Of a stretch of DNA of 64,000 bases, positions 23,699 through 34,894 are shown piece after piece. Each line of letters opens with the position of its first letter. Positions within the stretch are counted from its first letter, which is position 1. Origin of the DNA: Straminergon stramineum (lineage: Eukaryota; Streptophyta; Bryopsida; Hypnales; Calliergonaceae); assembly GCA_963920665.1 (NCBI GenBank), contig OY987265.1, positions 28,897,001 through 28,961,000 of the forward strand, written 5' to 3'. The notes under the pieces are model-generated. The model saw only the letters and a list, made by a program, of their open reading frames with translations. It did no database searches and was not told the origin of the DNA. Made by a program: the position numbers and the translations under genes.

Positions 23699-24032
23699 TC
23701 ATAATTTTGGATAGAAAGGTCGGATAGGGTCGAATTCTAGGTTTTTAGAAATTTCAAGGAATGCCCTATAGGGTTTTAAAGTTAGTTCCTCCCTAACATG
23801 AGTCACATCCAAAACCCATAGTGGCCTCATTCATTCGGGTAGCCAAGGACATCGGACATAGGTTAAGCGATTCTTGCATGTTTGGGTCACAATTAGACAC
23901 TTAGGAAAAAGATCCGTTGCTTGGAGGCACAATGGACCATGCTTAGGCACTTGAAAGTAGGATTCACTAAGTCAAAACTTAGAACTTAGTTGTGCTCAAG
24001 ATTTACCAAGGGTGGGTAAACTGGTGCTCACA

Positions 24033-27000
24033 ACTGCAATCATCCCATTGTTCAAGGAAGCATCCCAACAACTGTCATGGTTGAAACCAAATTAGTATAT
24101 GTACATGCATTTACAAAGTCCAAGCTGGTGAAGAGAATAGAGCTAGGAACTACAAAGACATTGATATAAACTCATCATTCAGTTGAAAAGTCACCATCAA
24201 AGTTCAATATATATCTTCATAGCTACACTGAACTTTTGGTTCTTACTATTCAATTCCCTCAGTTATTTAAGCATTAGAAGGAATCGACACTTTCAACAAA
24301 AAAAGGCGACACAAACCCAGAGTACCTCTTTAGCGTATTGAATTTTGTCATAATTAGCTGCTATCCAAGTGTCTACAACCTTCTTTTATTCCCTTCAACT
24401 GCTCCATTATGACAACACCAACAACCACAACATTAACCCACATAGATAGAATAGCAAAAAGACATTGAAGTCCTTCTAGTAGGCATTTGTGATCATGTAT
24501 GCAATAGTTCATGATATCGTGAAGCTTGTAGAAATGGCAAGTTTGACAACAACAGCTAGGAGGTCATGCTGAACTAAAACTTCCTTGGGTTCATATCTAA
24601 TCAAAGTAAGAGTCCATGGAATTTCCCTAGAAAAATTCAGTATCAAATAACCTAGACTCCAGATAATCTAATTTCTGCCCCACTTGCATCTACAAAAAAA
24701 AAAAACTTTGTCCGAGGGGATTGCAATGACACAAAAAATGCATAATTAAACTTTGCAAAAGCAAAACCTTCTAACAGCAAACCCTTGACGCAAAGGCAAA
24801 ACAAACATAAGGCTTATCGATCCCTATCTCCAAAACAACGGAATAGTACAAACGCTGTCAGAAAGATTTGTGAACGTGTTTGGAATAGCATAGGGCCTTT
24901 GATGTGGTAATGCTTGCATATAACTATGATACCCCTAAACCCCCTAAATATCTATAAATTTACCCTCAAAACCCCTTTTTTCCCAAATCCCTATCCTACG
25001 ATTCCCTCAATGCATTAGAAACTACCATACCTAACTTTGGTCTACTATAAAACATGGCCAATAGCTTTAAACATCTTGAAAATTTGCTACAATTTAGATC
25101 AACTATCTAAAAAATCACATACCAAGTTTCAATTTAATCCAAGATACTATCCAACTTTAGTAGACATTTTACTAATATTGACTTTCCAACCCTTCACTAC
25201 TTTCATACCTCAATTGTATTTTATACATAACTCATAGATGTAAAGTTCATTGAAGCTAAAATTTTGACACAAGAGATTAGATAAGATAAAGAAAGTATCC
25301 TTCAATTTTTATCGGCAAAACATAAAATGCCCAAAAGATACATGCTCCTCAATACGCCCTCTTTGGCTACCTTGAAATTCAAACACCTCCACTTCAAACC
25401 CTCATAACTTTTTCTCCATAATAGATCTAGATCTGAAATTTGTCCTCATTGAATATCAACTCTCTAAAAACTTACATCTAAAATTTTGAATCCATCCAAC
25501 ACTTTTACAAAATGCAACACAAAACTCCGTCAAACCAATGCTTTATTCTAAATAAATCTTCACAACAAAACAACTCTTCATCCTCAAGTCCACCCCTCCA
25601 TTCCCACCACTCAAAACAAGAAAACAAAACAAGAGAAAAAGAGAGCAAGGGACCAGCCTTTGCTTCAAGTAGCCTCCACAAACCTCGCTAGCTAACCCTA
25701 ACCCTAATTCCACTACTTAAGTATCAACTACTAACAAACCAATTATCAATCGACGGTTACACAGTCAACAACAACAACCTCTTTACTCTAACAACTCCCA
25801 ATACACAATACTAACAACTAACAATTAATAACACTAACAACACTAACAATGCCCAACACTAACAATATTTTTGAAACAAGTAAAGATGTCAACTTCAAAT
25901 ACTAGATAGCCCACATCACGGCAGCATAGAGTAGGAAACCCTCAGCAAATACAATCAACCTTGCAATTGCTCTGAAGTGCAACTACAAGCAAGAGGAAAA
26001 GGTGTGGAACTCTAAAGAGTCATGTCCAAGTATGTTTCTAGAACATTTTTTAAATCCATCATTGAATAAAAAAACCTTATGGCCAAAAGGAACTGCACTA
26101 CAAAGCATTCTCTTGCACCAACAATACATGTGGCGTATCTCTAGAGCTTCTATTGCCACCAAAATATCCTTTACAATGGAAAAAATCTAAACCCTAAAAA
26201 ATCACAGGTATACACCGGCTACAAGGCTCCCTCTAACGAAATCTATTACATACACAAATTAAATAGCAAGAGGCCCTAAGGTTTCGTACCTGAAAACAAA
26301 TTTGCCTCCCTTCCATGTACACCACTTTAAACTTCACAAGAGCAAGAGAGAAAACATCAAGCCTCTCCGCTTCCAACTAAAACCACAACAACACACCACG
26401 CCACCTAGGACCGAAGCCTCAAATGCACTAGGAAGAAAATTCTAATACAGCTAAAGATAAGTTGAGTACATGAAAAGCCTGAATCTTCTCCAAACATGGA
26501 TGGTGACCATAAGAACATACTTGCAGTTCAGTTTTTCAAAGAAATTTCTTAAAGAATATTAACAAGATGCTTGAATCAAAATTTGGGTTAGCATTTTTTG
26601 AAACAAATTACACAGAGCATTTGAGATGCAAAAGGGAATATAAACTAAATCTAACAAAATGAATGCCTCGACCTGTCAATGTCACCTTAAACCCAATGTT
26701 TCAAGAGCCCCTATGAAGTCTCTATCATACTTGTTGTGACGAGGACTAGAGTCCATCACTATAGTAACTTAGACTATATCTTTGTGTTGCACAAGCTAGA
26801 AAAGGATTTAGGGTTGAGGAAGAGTTATCTATAATCTAGTATATGGTCCAATTCATTGGATGATACTCTTTGTTTTATTTCAAGCATTTCAACATACTAT
26901 ATGAAGTGGGAGTTTTGGGAGTTGATCGTGAAGACTTAGAGATACTGGTATATTAGGGTACAAAAATGGATGAGATCAAATTTCTTAAGCGATTATTCTA

Positions 27001-27427
27001 TGTCGAAGATTGTAGACTATAGTCCAATATATATGGTACATGAAAATGTAGAGGTTATTTTGGATGAATGATAATGTTATGTGCAAATAGGAATGTATTA
27101 AATGTGATGCAGGGGTGTTCTATCTACCAAGACTGATGGACAAATACTTTTAGAAGAACATATTACTAGATAAGGCCCTGGAGTTGGTTTAGCCCTCCTA
27201 TGAATAACTTCTTTTTCAAAACAATCATGCCACTAGGACTCCATTTGTGTTTAACTCTAGCATTGATTTCTCTAAGTTCTATCTACGCTTCTCGCCCGAA
27301 TGAGAACATTGTACACAAATGACGTTAATTTGTCTATTCACATGAGCATTTGATGGAATTTATTTGGAACAATTCATCTAGAAATTTGTTTTCAATGATG
27401 GACTATTCTTTAGCCTCTTCCAAGCAT
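24033..27427. other. AT-rich spacer between solo LTRs A and D
   Basis: No gene recognised. The plus strand is poor in G over much of 24.9-25.9 kb. A simple-sequence stretch of ACTAACA-like repeats lies at about 25735-25872, and two copies of CTAACC at 25690 are too few to be an interstitial telomere tract. An ATG frame of 62 codons at 26002 resembles nothing known. Confidence 0.45.
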
Positions 27428-28272
27428 TTACGAGCCCCATAGTTAGCACCTAAGCCTTGGATTTTTCTTTTCTTTTTTCTTTTGCTCACATTTAGTATAA
27501 TTTATAGCGAAAACACTGAAAAAGAGTGATTACAACATGTTTGATAGAAGTCCCTATGAATGTGCTATGTTAGTCCTAAAAGTCTAGAAAGTGCCTTAAA
27601 CACTTTATTTTCTAAGTTCTAGTGTCCAAATTAGGTGTTTAGCACATCAATTTGGGTTTTGAAGTAATTTAAGCCTTATTGGCAATAATAGGTAAGAATG
27701 CCTAATATAGGTTACAAAGGGTCAAATCTTTGGGAAATGGTGATAGAAGGATAGATTATAGGAGTTAGAGGGTCAAGGTAGGAATTGATTCCCTAGGTCC
27801 TAGAAAAATATATAGGTAACCCAAGTAGAGATCACCATCCAATTCATGAAGAATTCGAAAAGTTACTTTTAATCCTTGCAAGCGAAATCCACAAGTTTGA
27901 TGATTACGCGATTGATGGATGGAGAGAGGTATTTTTAGCTTAAAAATATGTTAGGAGTGCAACAACAAGGTCATTTTGTGAAGATTCCCTAGTATGGAAA
28001 TGATTCCTCCCTGGAGGAATTAATTCAATAGATAATATTTTGACACCTTTACTATAAAGTGCGACATTGACATGGGATCTTGCACTTGTAATTTGGGAGA
28101 TTCCTAGAAGCTACCCAAAAAGTTTCATAATTTTCTAGATTGCAAAAGATGACTCCATGGGAAGTCAACCACATTTACTGCCATTTGAAAACATGGTTGT
28201 TTGCCCAAACAACTTGACAACACGATGAACACGACATCCAACACGTCTAGTAAACCTCCTCGTCTGTCTAAT

Positions 28273-28296
28273 AAAGTCAACCTTAAGGTTGACTTT
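28273..28296. repeat. Perfect 24-bp palindrome in the U3 of copy D
   Basis: The 24 bases are a perfect palindrome centred on CCTTAAGG. Each half contains TTGAC/GTCAA, the core of the plant W-box (TTGAC), so it could bind a WRKY dimer or form a cruciform. Confidence 0.6.
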
Positions 28297-29102
28297 CAAA
28301 TAAAGCACTTTCTATTTCTAATCTCGACATATTTGAGTTTCATTTTATTGAAGTCTTTCAGTTTAATAATCACTTATTACATTTGAAATTATGGATCATA
28401 ACTAAAATGAGATTTCAAATTGTCTCTGCTATTAGGATAAGGCCTTATTCAACAAAATTGTCACGTATACACGACACTTGTCTTATATGACACGTGACAT
28501 CAGACGAACAACTTGACACTCAAACTTCAAAATGCATTTGACAAAACAACCTTGTTTGGAAATTCATAGAAATTACCAAGGTAGTGGTAAATCCCACTAA
28601 AAATTAGGATAGTGTGTTGTAGTGTAAATAAGGGCCCCGCCAAATTTCAAGACGTTCTGACACCAACAAGTACCAGAATCAACGACAACAATGATTTTTA
28701 ACAAAATTCCAAAATTCTTGATGAGTTGACCGACATATCCGAAGCGTACGACATTTAATTGAAGTCAACTTGTACTCTTTTCTTACTTTCTTGAACCTCC
28801 TAAACAACCCTATCTATTCAAAATTTTGAGAAAAGTCAAACTCCAAGTTTTGAGTTTTTGACCTTTTTCACTACTTTTCAAAACACTAGCTTTCGCTTGC
28901 GAAATGGGCCGGGAATAAGGGGAAGAGGACTTCACAATGAATTTGGGTCTTCTACAAATAAAGGCACAATCCATTTAGCATTTGGAGCAATTCTCCAAAA
29001 GTTAGAGCGGTCATATCAGTAGGATAAAAATTTAAAAGTTGATTTGGGGTTTCCTAGGAGTAGTTGTCAAGTAACTTGAGGGGGGAGGAGGCCTTGGAAA
29101 TG

Positions 29103-29110
29103 TATAAAAG
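29103..29110 (+). promoter_or_regulatory. TATA box of LTR copy D
   Basis: TATAAAAG followed by GCCTCCACTCCTCTCACTTT, the same arrangement as in copy B (TATATAAG then a pyrimidine-rich CTTCTCTTCTCTCACC). Transcription would start about 30 bases downstream. Confidence 0.55.
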
Positions 29111-29989
29111 GCCTCCACTCCTCTCACTTTGCACCTTTTTTCTTCATTCTGAAGAATTCCTTTTCTTGTTTTTGTGCTTAGCCAACTCGTGGCCATGTTG
29201 TTGAGATTTTTGGTATTTTGCCAAGAATTCTTGTTTTCCTTTGCAATTTGATCATTCGTTGTGTTTTCCATCATTTCATTGTGTTTTGAGCTTGAATAAA
29301 GGACTTTGGGGTCCCTTTGCTTGAAGCTTACTTTGCTATTAAAGTCTTTAGTGTTCTTTATGCTAACAAGTCATTTGTTTTGAAGTCTTAAAGTCCTTGG
29401 TACTAACCCTCTTGCTAAGCTTTTGCATGAGATCTCCCAACCCTTGGGTGGAAAAGATTCACTTGAAGCCTAGACTTGAGGATTATTGTTGTTGGAGTCA
29501 CATGTTTAAGTACTAACCATTCTCAATTGCTTGCCTTACATGGGAACTCACAACTTGTATTGTTGCAATTACCCCTAGGATCTTGACATTGAGAATAAGT
29601 GGGTCATAGTGGAAATCCCCATGTCTTTTGGAAAGAGCTTGCATTGGAATCAAGCCTCTAAAAGTCTATGCTAACTAGTTGTATCAAAATATCAACAAAG
29701 AATTTGGCATTAACCCACCAGATGGCGAAGCTTCGCTCCTTTGTCTAATTTTTTTAATCCACTACTAACCCATTCCTTTAGTGTTTGTTTTAAATTGGGT
29801 CCTAAATCACCCCATATAGCAAAGCTTTGATCCTAGGATTAATTTTTAGTCCTAAATTTGGGGAATAACACCCTAGATGGCGAAGCTTCACTCTTCACAC
29901 TAATTTTCCTTATTAGTTTTGTGTTAAAGGGTTCTCAAAAGGAGATCCAAGTTGTGGTTTAAATTCGAAAGATTGGAATTTGGAAACCA

Positions 29990-30245
29990 AAAAAGGAGAA
30001 AGCAACGGCCCAGACGAACCAATGAACCAAAGCAGAAGGGAGAAGCGCTTAGTAGTGGGCAAGATATTGTAACCATACTGGCCGAGCCACACCACCGAGC
30101 CCCGGCAGACCAGTAGCGGCAGTTACTGTGTTCACCCTACCTGATAGGGAAACTATATGGCCACCGAGTTGCCTAGTCCTTTCATTAACAATTTCGGCTC
30201 CCCAAAATATAATCAGTTGGAGATTGGGGGAGCCCCAAACCTTTT
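29990..30245. other. GC-richer patch in LTR copy D with no counterpart in A or B
   Basis: About 250 bases of clearly higher GC, containing GAGCCCCGGCAGACCAG and GGGGGAGCCCC, lie where copies A and B have ordinary AT-rich sequence. The minus strand is open for 70 codons but resembles no protein I know. It could be an insertion of other DNA, such as organelle sequence, or a diverged part of the LTR. Confidence 0.35.
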
Positions 30246-31603
30246 TTTGACATACATGCATGTCCCTAAGATTGATTTTTCTCTAAACTAATTAGACGAC
30301 CACTAGGACTAATTTTTGATGTTAAAATAGAGTGTTAAGTCTGGAATTTGATAGTGAAAGTAGGATGATATCTTAGAATTGATAAGGAAAGTTTGGAAAT
30401 ACCACAGGGAATTAATCTCTCTTCAAAATTTTCAAATTCCAAAGTCTAGGATGTGCACATCCAAAGCCAACTTAGATTTCAACATTGATGGACTAGATCG
30501 AGGGACCACCATCAAGGGATCAGATCAGCATACATCAATAAAGGAGGGCTTGTATTGTTGTAACAACAACAAGGCTCATCCAAAGTCAACCAGCCATTGA
30601 GTCAACCTTTCTAGCTTGATTCAACCCTCTAGCACATTCTCAAACCATCCAACACTCACTCAGCACTCCAAGCCAACTCTCTGTCACTTTTTCTCGTGCA
30701 TGCTACAAAATCTCAAATTCTCTTGCTCTATTCAAGATTCTAAACTCTCAACTCCAAAATTGTGGACAACAACTAAACACAAAGATAGAAGAGCTTAGTA
30801 TTCATACAAGTTAGTTAGAAGTAGGATAGGCCACTTACAAGGCATAGTTGACTTTTGTGACCACATTTTATTTTGATTAGAAGACAAGGAAGAAATGACA
30901 AAAAGAGAAAATAAATTGACTATGTAGATCCTAGGAATTAATTATTAGTTCGTAGAAGTCAAAACCATTTGTTTGCTTCTTGATAAATTAGCAAGGAATT
31001 TAGAGATTAGATTTGATAAGATTTTTTTTACAACAAATATCTAGAAAAAAAAGGAGAAAATTAGAAAGAAATAGAAGCAAAAAAAAAAGAGTTGAAACAA
31101 GCTAGAAAGAGTCTTAAACCTCTTTCAAACAAACAACCTGCTTCACCAACATTTTAAAAAATAACATAAAATGGACATGGATGGAGTACGCCATGAGGAT
31201 ATAAGTGGGATGTACAACCACAAGCATGTAGGAGTTGCAGATCTCAAGGTATGTTTGTAAACATTTGCCTTTGTTTCAATTTACCCCCAAAGAATTAGAT
31301 TAGTATTAGCCATTAGCATTAGGAGTTAAGAATTAGATTCATACCATTAGAGTTATTGGAAAAGTAGAATTTGATTAGAAAAATAGTTAGAGGAAGTCCA
31401 TAGCTTTCTAAAAAGTCGTTAAACATAAAAATAGACAAAAACTCCAAAAGTTATGCTCAAATGAAAAGTAGTTTAAAAAGTGGATGAAGTTAGGAAATCA
31501 TCCAAAAGCATCAAGGAAAAAATCTTAGAATCTAGAGTAGAAGTAAAAGTTAAAAGTAGAAGAAAAAATCAATTTTAAAAGTAAAGATAAAAGAAATTGA
31601 TGA

Positions 31604-31640
31604 ATGAAATTTGATGAACCAATTATCGGTCAAACTTCAT
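31604..31640 (+). repeat. First foldback motif of LTR copy D
   Basis: ATGAAATTTGA (31604-31614) and TCAAACTTCAT (31630-31640) pair with one mismatch around a 15-nt loop that begins TGAACC and ends CGG, matching the loop of foldback 2 in copy A. Confidence 0.6.
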
Positions 31641-32072
31641 CTATGAGTAACTTTTATTAGAAAATTCAAAAGTGTAAGTGTTTAACCTTTTCTAAGAGGT
31701 AACCTTAAGTGAGTTTTACTTTTGAATTTACTTAACCCTAAAACTAGCAAGTAAGATAAAAGTTAAAGACGTAGTAAGAACAATAGGGATTAAAAGGAAT
31801 CTTTTGAAAAAATCTTAGGAACAAGTTAGGGTTAGAATCTTTTAGAGCATAATTTCAAGGTTCCAAAACTTATTTAACCTCAAGAAATAGATTAATATCA
31901 AAGAAGTTAGAGTAGGATGAAGAATAGACTAACATTAGAAAGGATTTGGATGAAAGTCAACCAGAGTTGACCAAATTGAGTGAAATTCAGAAATTAGGAA
32001 AAAGATAAGAAATAGAAAATAATCCAAAAATTAAAAGTAGATTTCAATAGTTAACCTAGAAGTAAACGACAA

Positions 32073-32110
32073 ATGAAGTTTTAACCATTAGATTAGAAAC
32101 CAAACTTCAT
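32073..32110 (+). repeat. Second foldback motif of LTR copy D
   Basis: ATGAAGTTT (32073-32081) and AAACTTCAT (32102-32110) form a 9-bp stem. The intervening sequence TTAACCATTAGATTAGAAAC resembles the loop of foldback 1 in copy A. It lies 469 bases after the first motif. Confidence 0.55.
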
Positions 32111-32603
32111 CTGCAATTATCTCATCATAGGAAAGTAGGATTTTAAGACTTCATCATCATTTTGGAAAAGGGTATTTCAAACCCTACAACCTAACCTACT
32201 TTTTTAATTTTGATTGAGTAATCCTCTATGGGTCTAACTTGGGAGATAAATTCCAAGGCCAAAGTCGTTACCAATTTGTTTGAAGTGGATTAAGTTTTCA
32301 ATTAGAGAATTCAAAGTAGAACTTGCATACTAAAAATTCATTGCTTGGAAAGTGTATTTTGGATTTAACGTATAGACACCCATAAAACAACTTGACAACA
32401 CAAAAACTCGATTATATTTGCTTAATTTCAATGGTGGGAATCAAGTGCCCAAAGCATACAAGACAAAATACTTACAAAAACATAAGGCAAGGGACCTTAA
32501 CAAATTTGTTTCCAATCTCTATCCTTCTCAGTTCCTGCCAAATTCATTAAGACAAGTATGAGCTTAAAGAAATGAAAAGAGACTATGTAAGCATAATAGT
32601 ATA

Positions 32604-33020
32604 ACACTAGTAGAGATGGAATTTTCACCATCTTTTTTTGACATAATGACACACCATTCATATCACCTAGTGCAAGAACTTGACCTAAATGGGCCCATCA
32701 GTACATGGTGAATGTATCCAATTGAAAGATATATGAAAACATTGAAGAATTATATCCCAAGCATGGCTAGGCTAGAGGCTTGCATGGCAAAAGGGTACCT
32801 AAAGAAAGAATGCCTTAGCTTTGTAACAGAGTATTTGTAGATATTTCACATTGTCCAAAGGCGTGTGTGGGATTCAAAGGAGGAATTTGGTAATGTAGAA
32901 GAAGTTATCGAGGGTGTTGGTTGTCCCTTCATGATGACTACTACATTATCCAACTACTGAATGTAGCAAATGATTATGTGCTGAACAATGTTGCCATTTT
33001 AGGACCACTTACCGAGTAAA
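32604..33020 (+). pseudogene. CACTA (En/Spm) transposase remnant, DUF4218 region
   Basis: One phase translates as a recognisable TNP2-type C-terminal region. It reads SPSFFDIM then HLVQELDLNGP near 32625-32700, MYPIERYMKTLKNY with MAKGYLKKECLSFVTEYL up to 32837, and QRRVWDSKEEFGNVEEVIEG near 32855-32920. These match the DUF4218 pattern of plant CACTA transposases (FFDIM.HL..HLV.E....GP, YPIERYM..LK). It is interrupted by TGA at 32709, TAG at 32838 and later stops. The catalytic transposase core is not present to the left, where solo LTR copy D ends 150 bases away. It is a dead fragment continuing into the DUF4216 piece downstream. Confidence 0.8.
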
Positions 33021-33299
33021 TTTCACTAGCCTATTTAACTTATACAATCCAATTCCTCAAATAGGGACCTCCAAGTGACATGCAAGTGGTTTAGTTAGCA
33101 AAGTTGCAACTACTTTTATGCAATTAGCTTGCAACTAACATGCAATTGATATGCAACTACTGTGACTACATAATTTATAATGCATTCATATATGATGAGC
33201 AACTGCAGTAGTTATTGTTTTAGAATTATTGCATTGATGGTTTTAACTTCTACTATGCATATACAGTAAGTGGCACAAAGAATGTCAAGTAGATTGAAG

Positions 33300-33850
33300 C
33301 ATAGCACCACTTCATATCTGGATGAAAACGATTGTTCGCAACTACAATATCAATGCACATACTACAAAGGACAAGGATAGGTTATTATCTAGAAAATCAT
33401 TGCAAAACGCACTTCAATATTCTCATATGAAAGCATTTGGAAACCATTTCAGGATGGATGATGAAGTCAATCTCCAATTGCAAACGTATGATTGTGGTGT
33501 CGCATCTGTGTTCCAAATTTCAACTCTTGATCTTCAAGATGTGTCAATGCACTATGTAAAAGTATTGAAAGATATATGGAAATTAGATTACGGGTCTCTT
33601 ACCAACCCTATGGTAATAATGCGGTGTGAATGGGTGAAAAAAAAAATCAAGGCAATCTGATGTATATTAAAGATGAGGCTAGTTTCCTTGTAATGAATTT
33701 CCGCCACAAAATGCATAGGATGCTTGATCTTTTTATATTTTCAAGCCAAGCAACCCAAGTATTCTTTGCTAATGATGTAGGGAAGGAAGGTTAGAAAGTA
33801 GTATTTTATAAAGAAGTTTGTGTTCAATGAGAATTCGTAGACACATCAGA
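33300..33850 (+). pseudogene. CACTA-associated DUF4216 domain remnant
   Basis: An open frame of about 112 codons contains QTYDCGVASVFQ, then LDLQDVSMHYVKVLKDIWKL followed by DYGSL and MRCEWVKKK. After a stop near 33660 another phase continues with DEASFLVMNFRHKMHR and SSQATQVFFAND to about 33840. This order (YDCGV.S.., YYG.L.DI.EL.Y, F.C.WV, DE.GF..VN, PFI.ASQA.QVFY) is the DUF4216 domain that follows DUF4218 in plant CACTA transposases. Between the two pieces lie about 280 bases of AT-rich DNA with repeated GCAACTA motifs, possibly a former intron. Frameshifts and stops make it non-functional. Confidence 0.8.
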
Positions 33851-34409
33851 TGTATTTGTGAGCACTCCTATATAAGCTACTAGTTTAGCTGCTCCAAAAA
33901 ATGTGCCTCCTCTACCTACTATTCCATCTTTGGTTGGAGCCGTAGAATTGTCTGCAGAGGACAATCTCTTAGCATCTACAAGATATGGAATGCATTAAAG
34001 AGAAATATATCAATTTGTTCTTAAGATTGAAACTTCCTTTGCAATATTTTTTAGTTCAAGAAGACCATCTATAGCCATTTGATGTTCATGAAAGCACTTT
34101 ATATTAGAAATGAAGTATCCCATTACAGACTATGAACAAACTATTAAATTTTAAGATATAGTAATCATTGTTTGGTACTAAGAAATGTATAACTTTGCTT
34201 TGGCTTCCTGTAGGACAATATTAGATTGCATCTCATGCAACAGAAGAAATCATATTGAAGTTGTAGTCACAATTGGACATCTAAGAAAGAAAGCTTGTTG
34301 AAATCGGTTGTAAACAAATTCCAAAACACTTAGATTGAGAACTTGAATTGCACATGTTTTTTCATGGAATTAAAGTTGTTTCCTTGTGAAATTCTACTCA
34401 TTCTGTAAT

Positions 34410-34670
34410 TGCAATACAATCATTTTTTAGTCATATTCTAGTCTTTTTCTAGTTAAACTTTAGTTGTTGTCTAGTCAAAGTCTAGTGGTTTTCTAGTGAA
34501 ACTATAGTCGTTTTCTAGTCTAAATTGAGTGGTATTATAATCAAACTCTAGTTATTTTCTAGATGAAATGACAGAAATGTAGTCATTTTCTACCCAAAGT
34601 GTAGTCATATTATAGTTGAACTCTAGTTGTTTTGAAATCAAATTGTAGTTGTCTTCTAGTCAATGTGTCA
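34410..34670. repeat. Minisatellite, unit about 23 bp
   Basis: Variants of CTAGTCAAACTCTAGTTGTTTT repeat about ten times with a period near 22-24 bases. Subterminal arrays of short repeats are usual in CACTA elements, so this may be the subterminal region of the transposon whose remnants lie upstream. No intact CACTA terminus was found beyond it. Confidence 0.6.
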
Positions 34671-34894
34671 TTGAATTTTGATAACATGGTATTGCCCCTT
34701 GATACGATGGCAAACAAGACAACATAGAGTTGTCCACATTGACAACTAAGATGAATACTAGATGTAGAATACCTCACAATGCATGTAAATGACTACTCTA
34801 TTACACTCCTATAATCCTACATTTCATTCTACGACTATTTTGCAACTACCACAATGCAAACCTTAGATTAGGTGCAAATATAGAGGATACGCAA

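Larger units (their letters stand above)
19644..24032 (+). mobile_element. Giant solo LTR, copy A (4.39 kb)
   Basis: The left end is TGTGAGCCCCCAATTCGTCA and the right end GGTAAACTGGTGCTCACA, so the element has TG...CA ends within TGTGAG/CTCACA inverted repeats. It aligns colinearly with copy B (60893 onward) and more distantly with C and D. It contains no coding frame. About 1.26 kb in lies a degenerate TATA-like motif at the same place as a good TATA box in B, which suggests U3, then R and U5, in plus orientation. No 5-bp target duplication is found: the flanks are GCAGT and ACTGC, which instead extend the terminal inverted repeat to 11 bp. A non-coding element flanked by its own LTRs is the alternative, but no terminal direct repeat is present inside it. 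Confidence 0.75.
27428..32452 (+). mobile_element. Giant solo LTR, copy D (5.03 kb)
   Basis: The ends are mutated (left TTACGAGCCCC, right GGGAATCAAGTGCCCAA), but a perfect 5-bp target duplication AGCAT flanks them at 27423-27427 and 32453-32457. Inside, the order of landmarks matches copies A and C: a segment about in-frame-less U3, a CCCACTAAAAATTAGGATAG-like stretch, a TATA box with a CTCCACTCCTCTCAC leader, GGCGAAGCTT motifs, then purine-rich sequence with two foldbacks. No coding frame. It is the oldest-looking copy by its eroded ends. Confidence 0.72.

Noticed and set aside
25688..25705. CTAACCCTAACCCTAA, telomere-like
   Set aside because: Only two full plant-like units with no array around them; too short for an interstitial telomere claim.
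32612..32627. CACTAGTAGAGATGG, resembling the terminus of the local MITE group
   Set aside because: It lies in the translatable DUF4218 frame (reading LVEMEFSPSFFDIM), so it is coding sequence of the transposase fossil and the match is coincidental.
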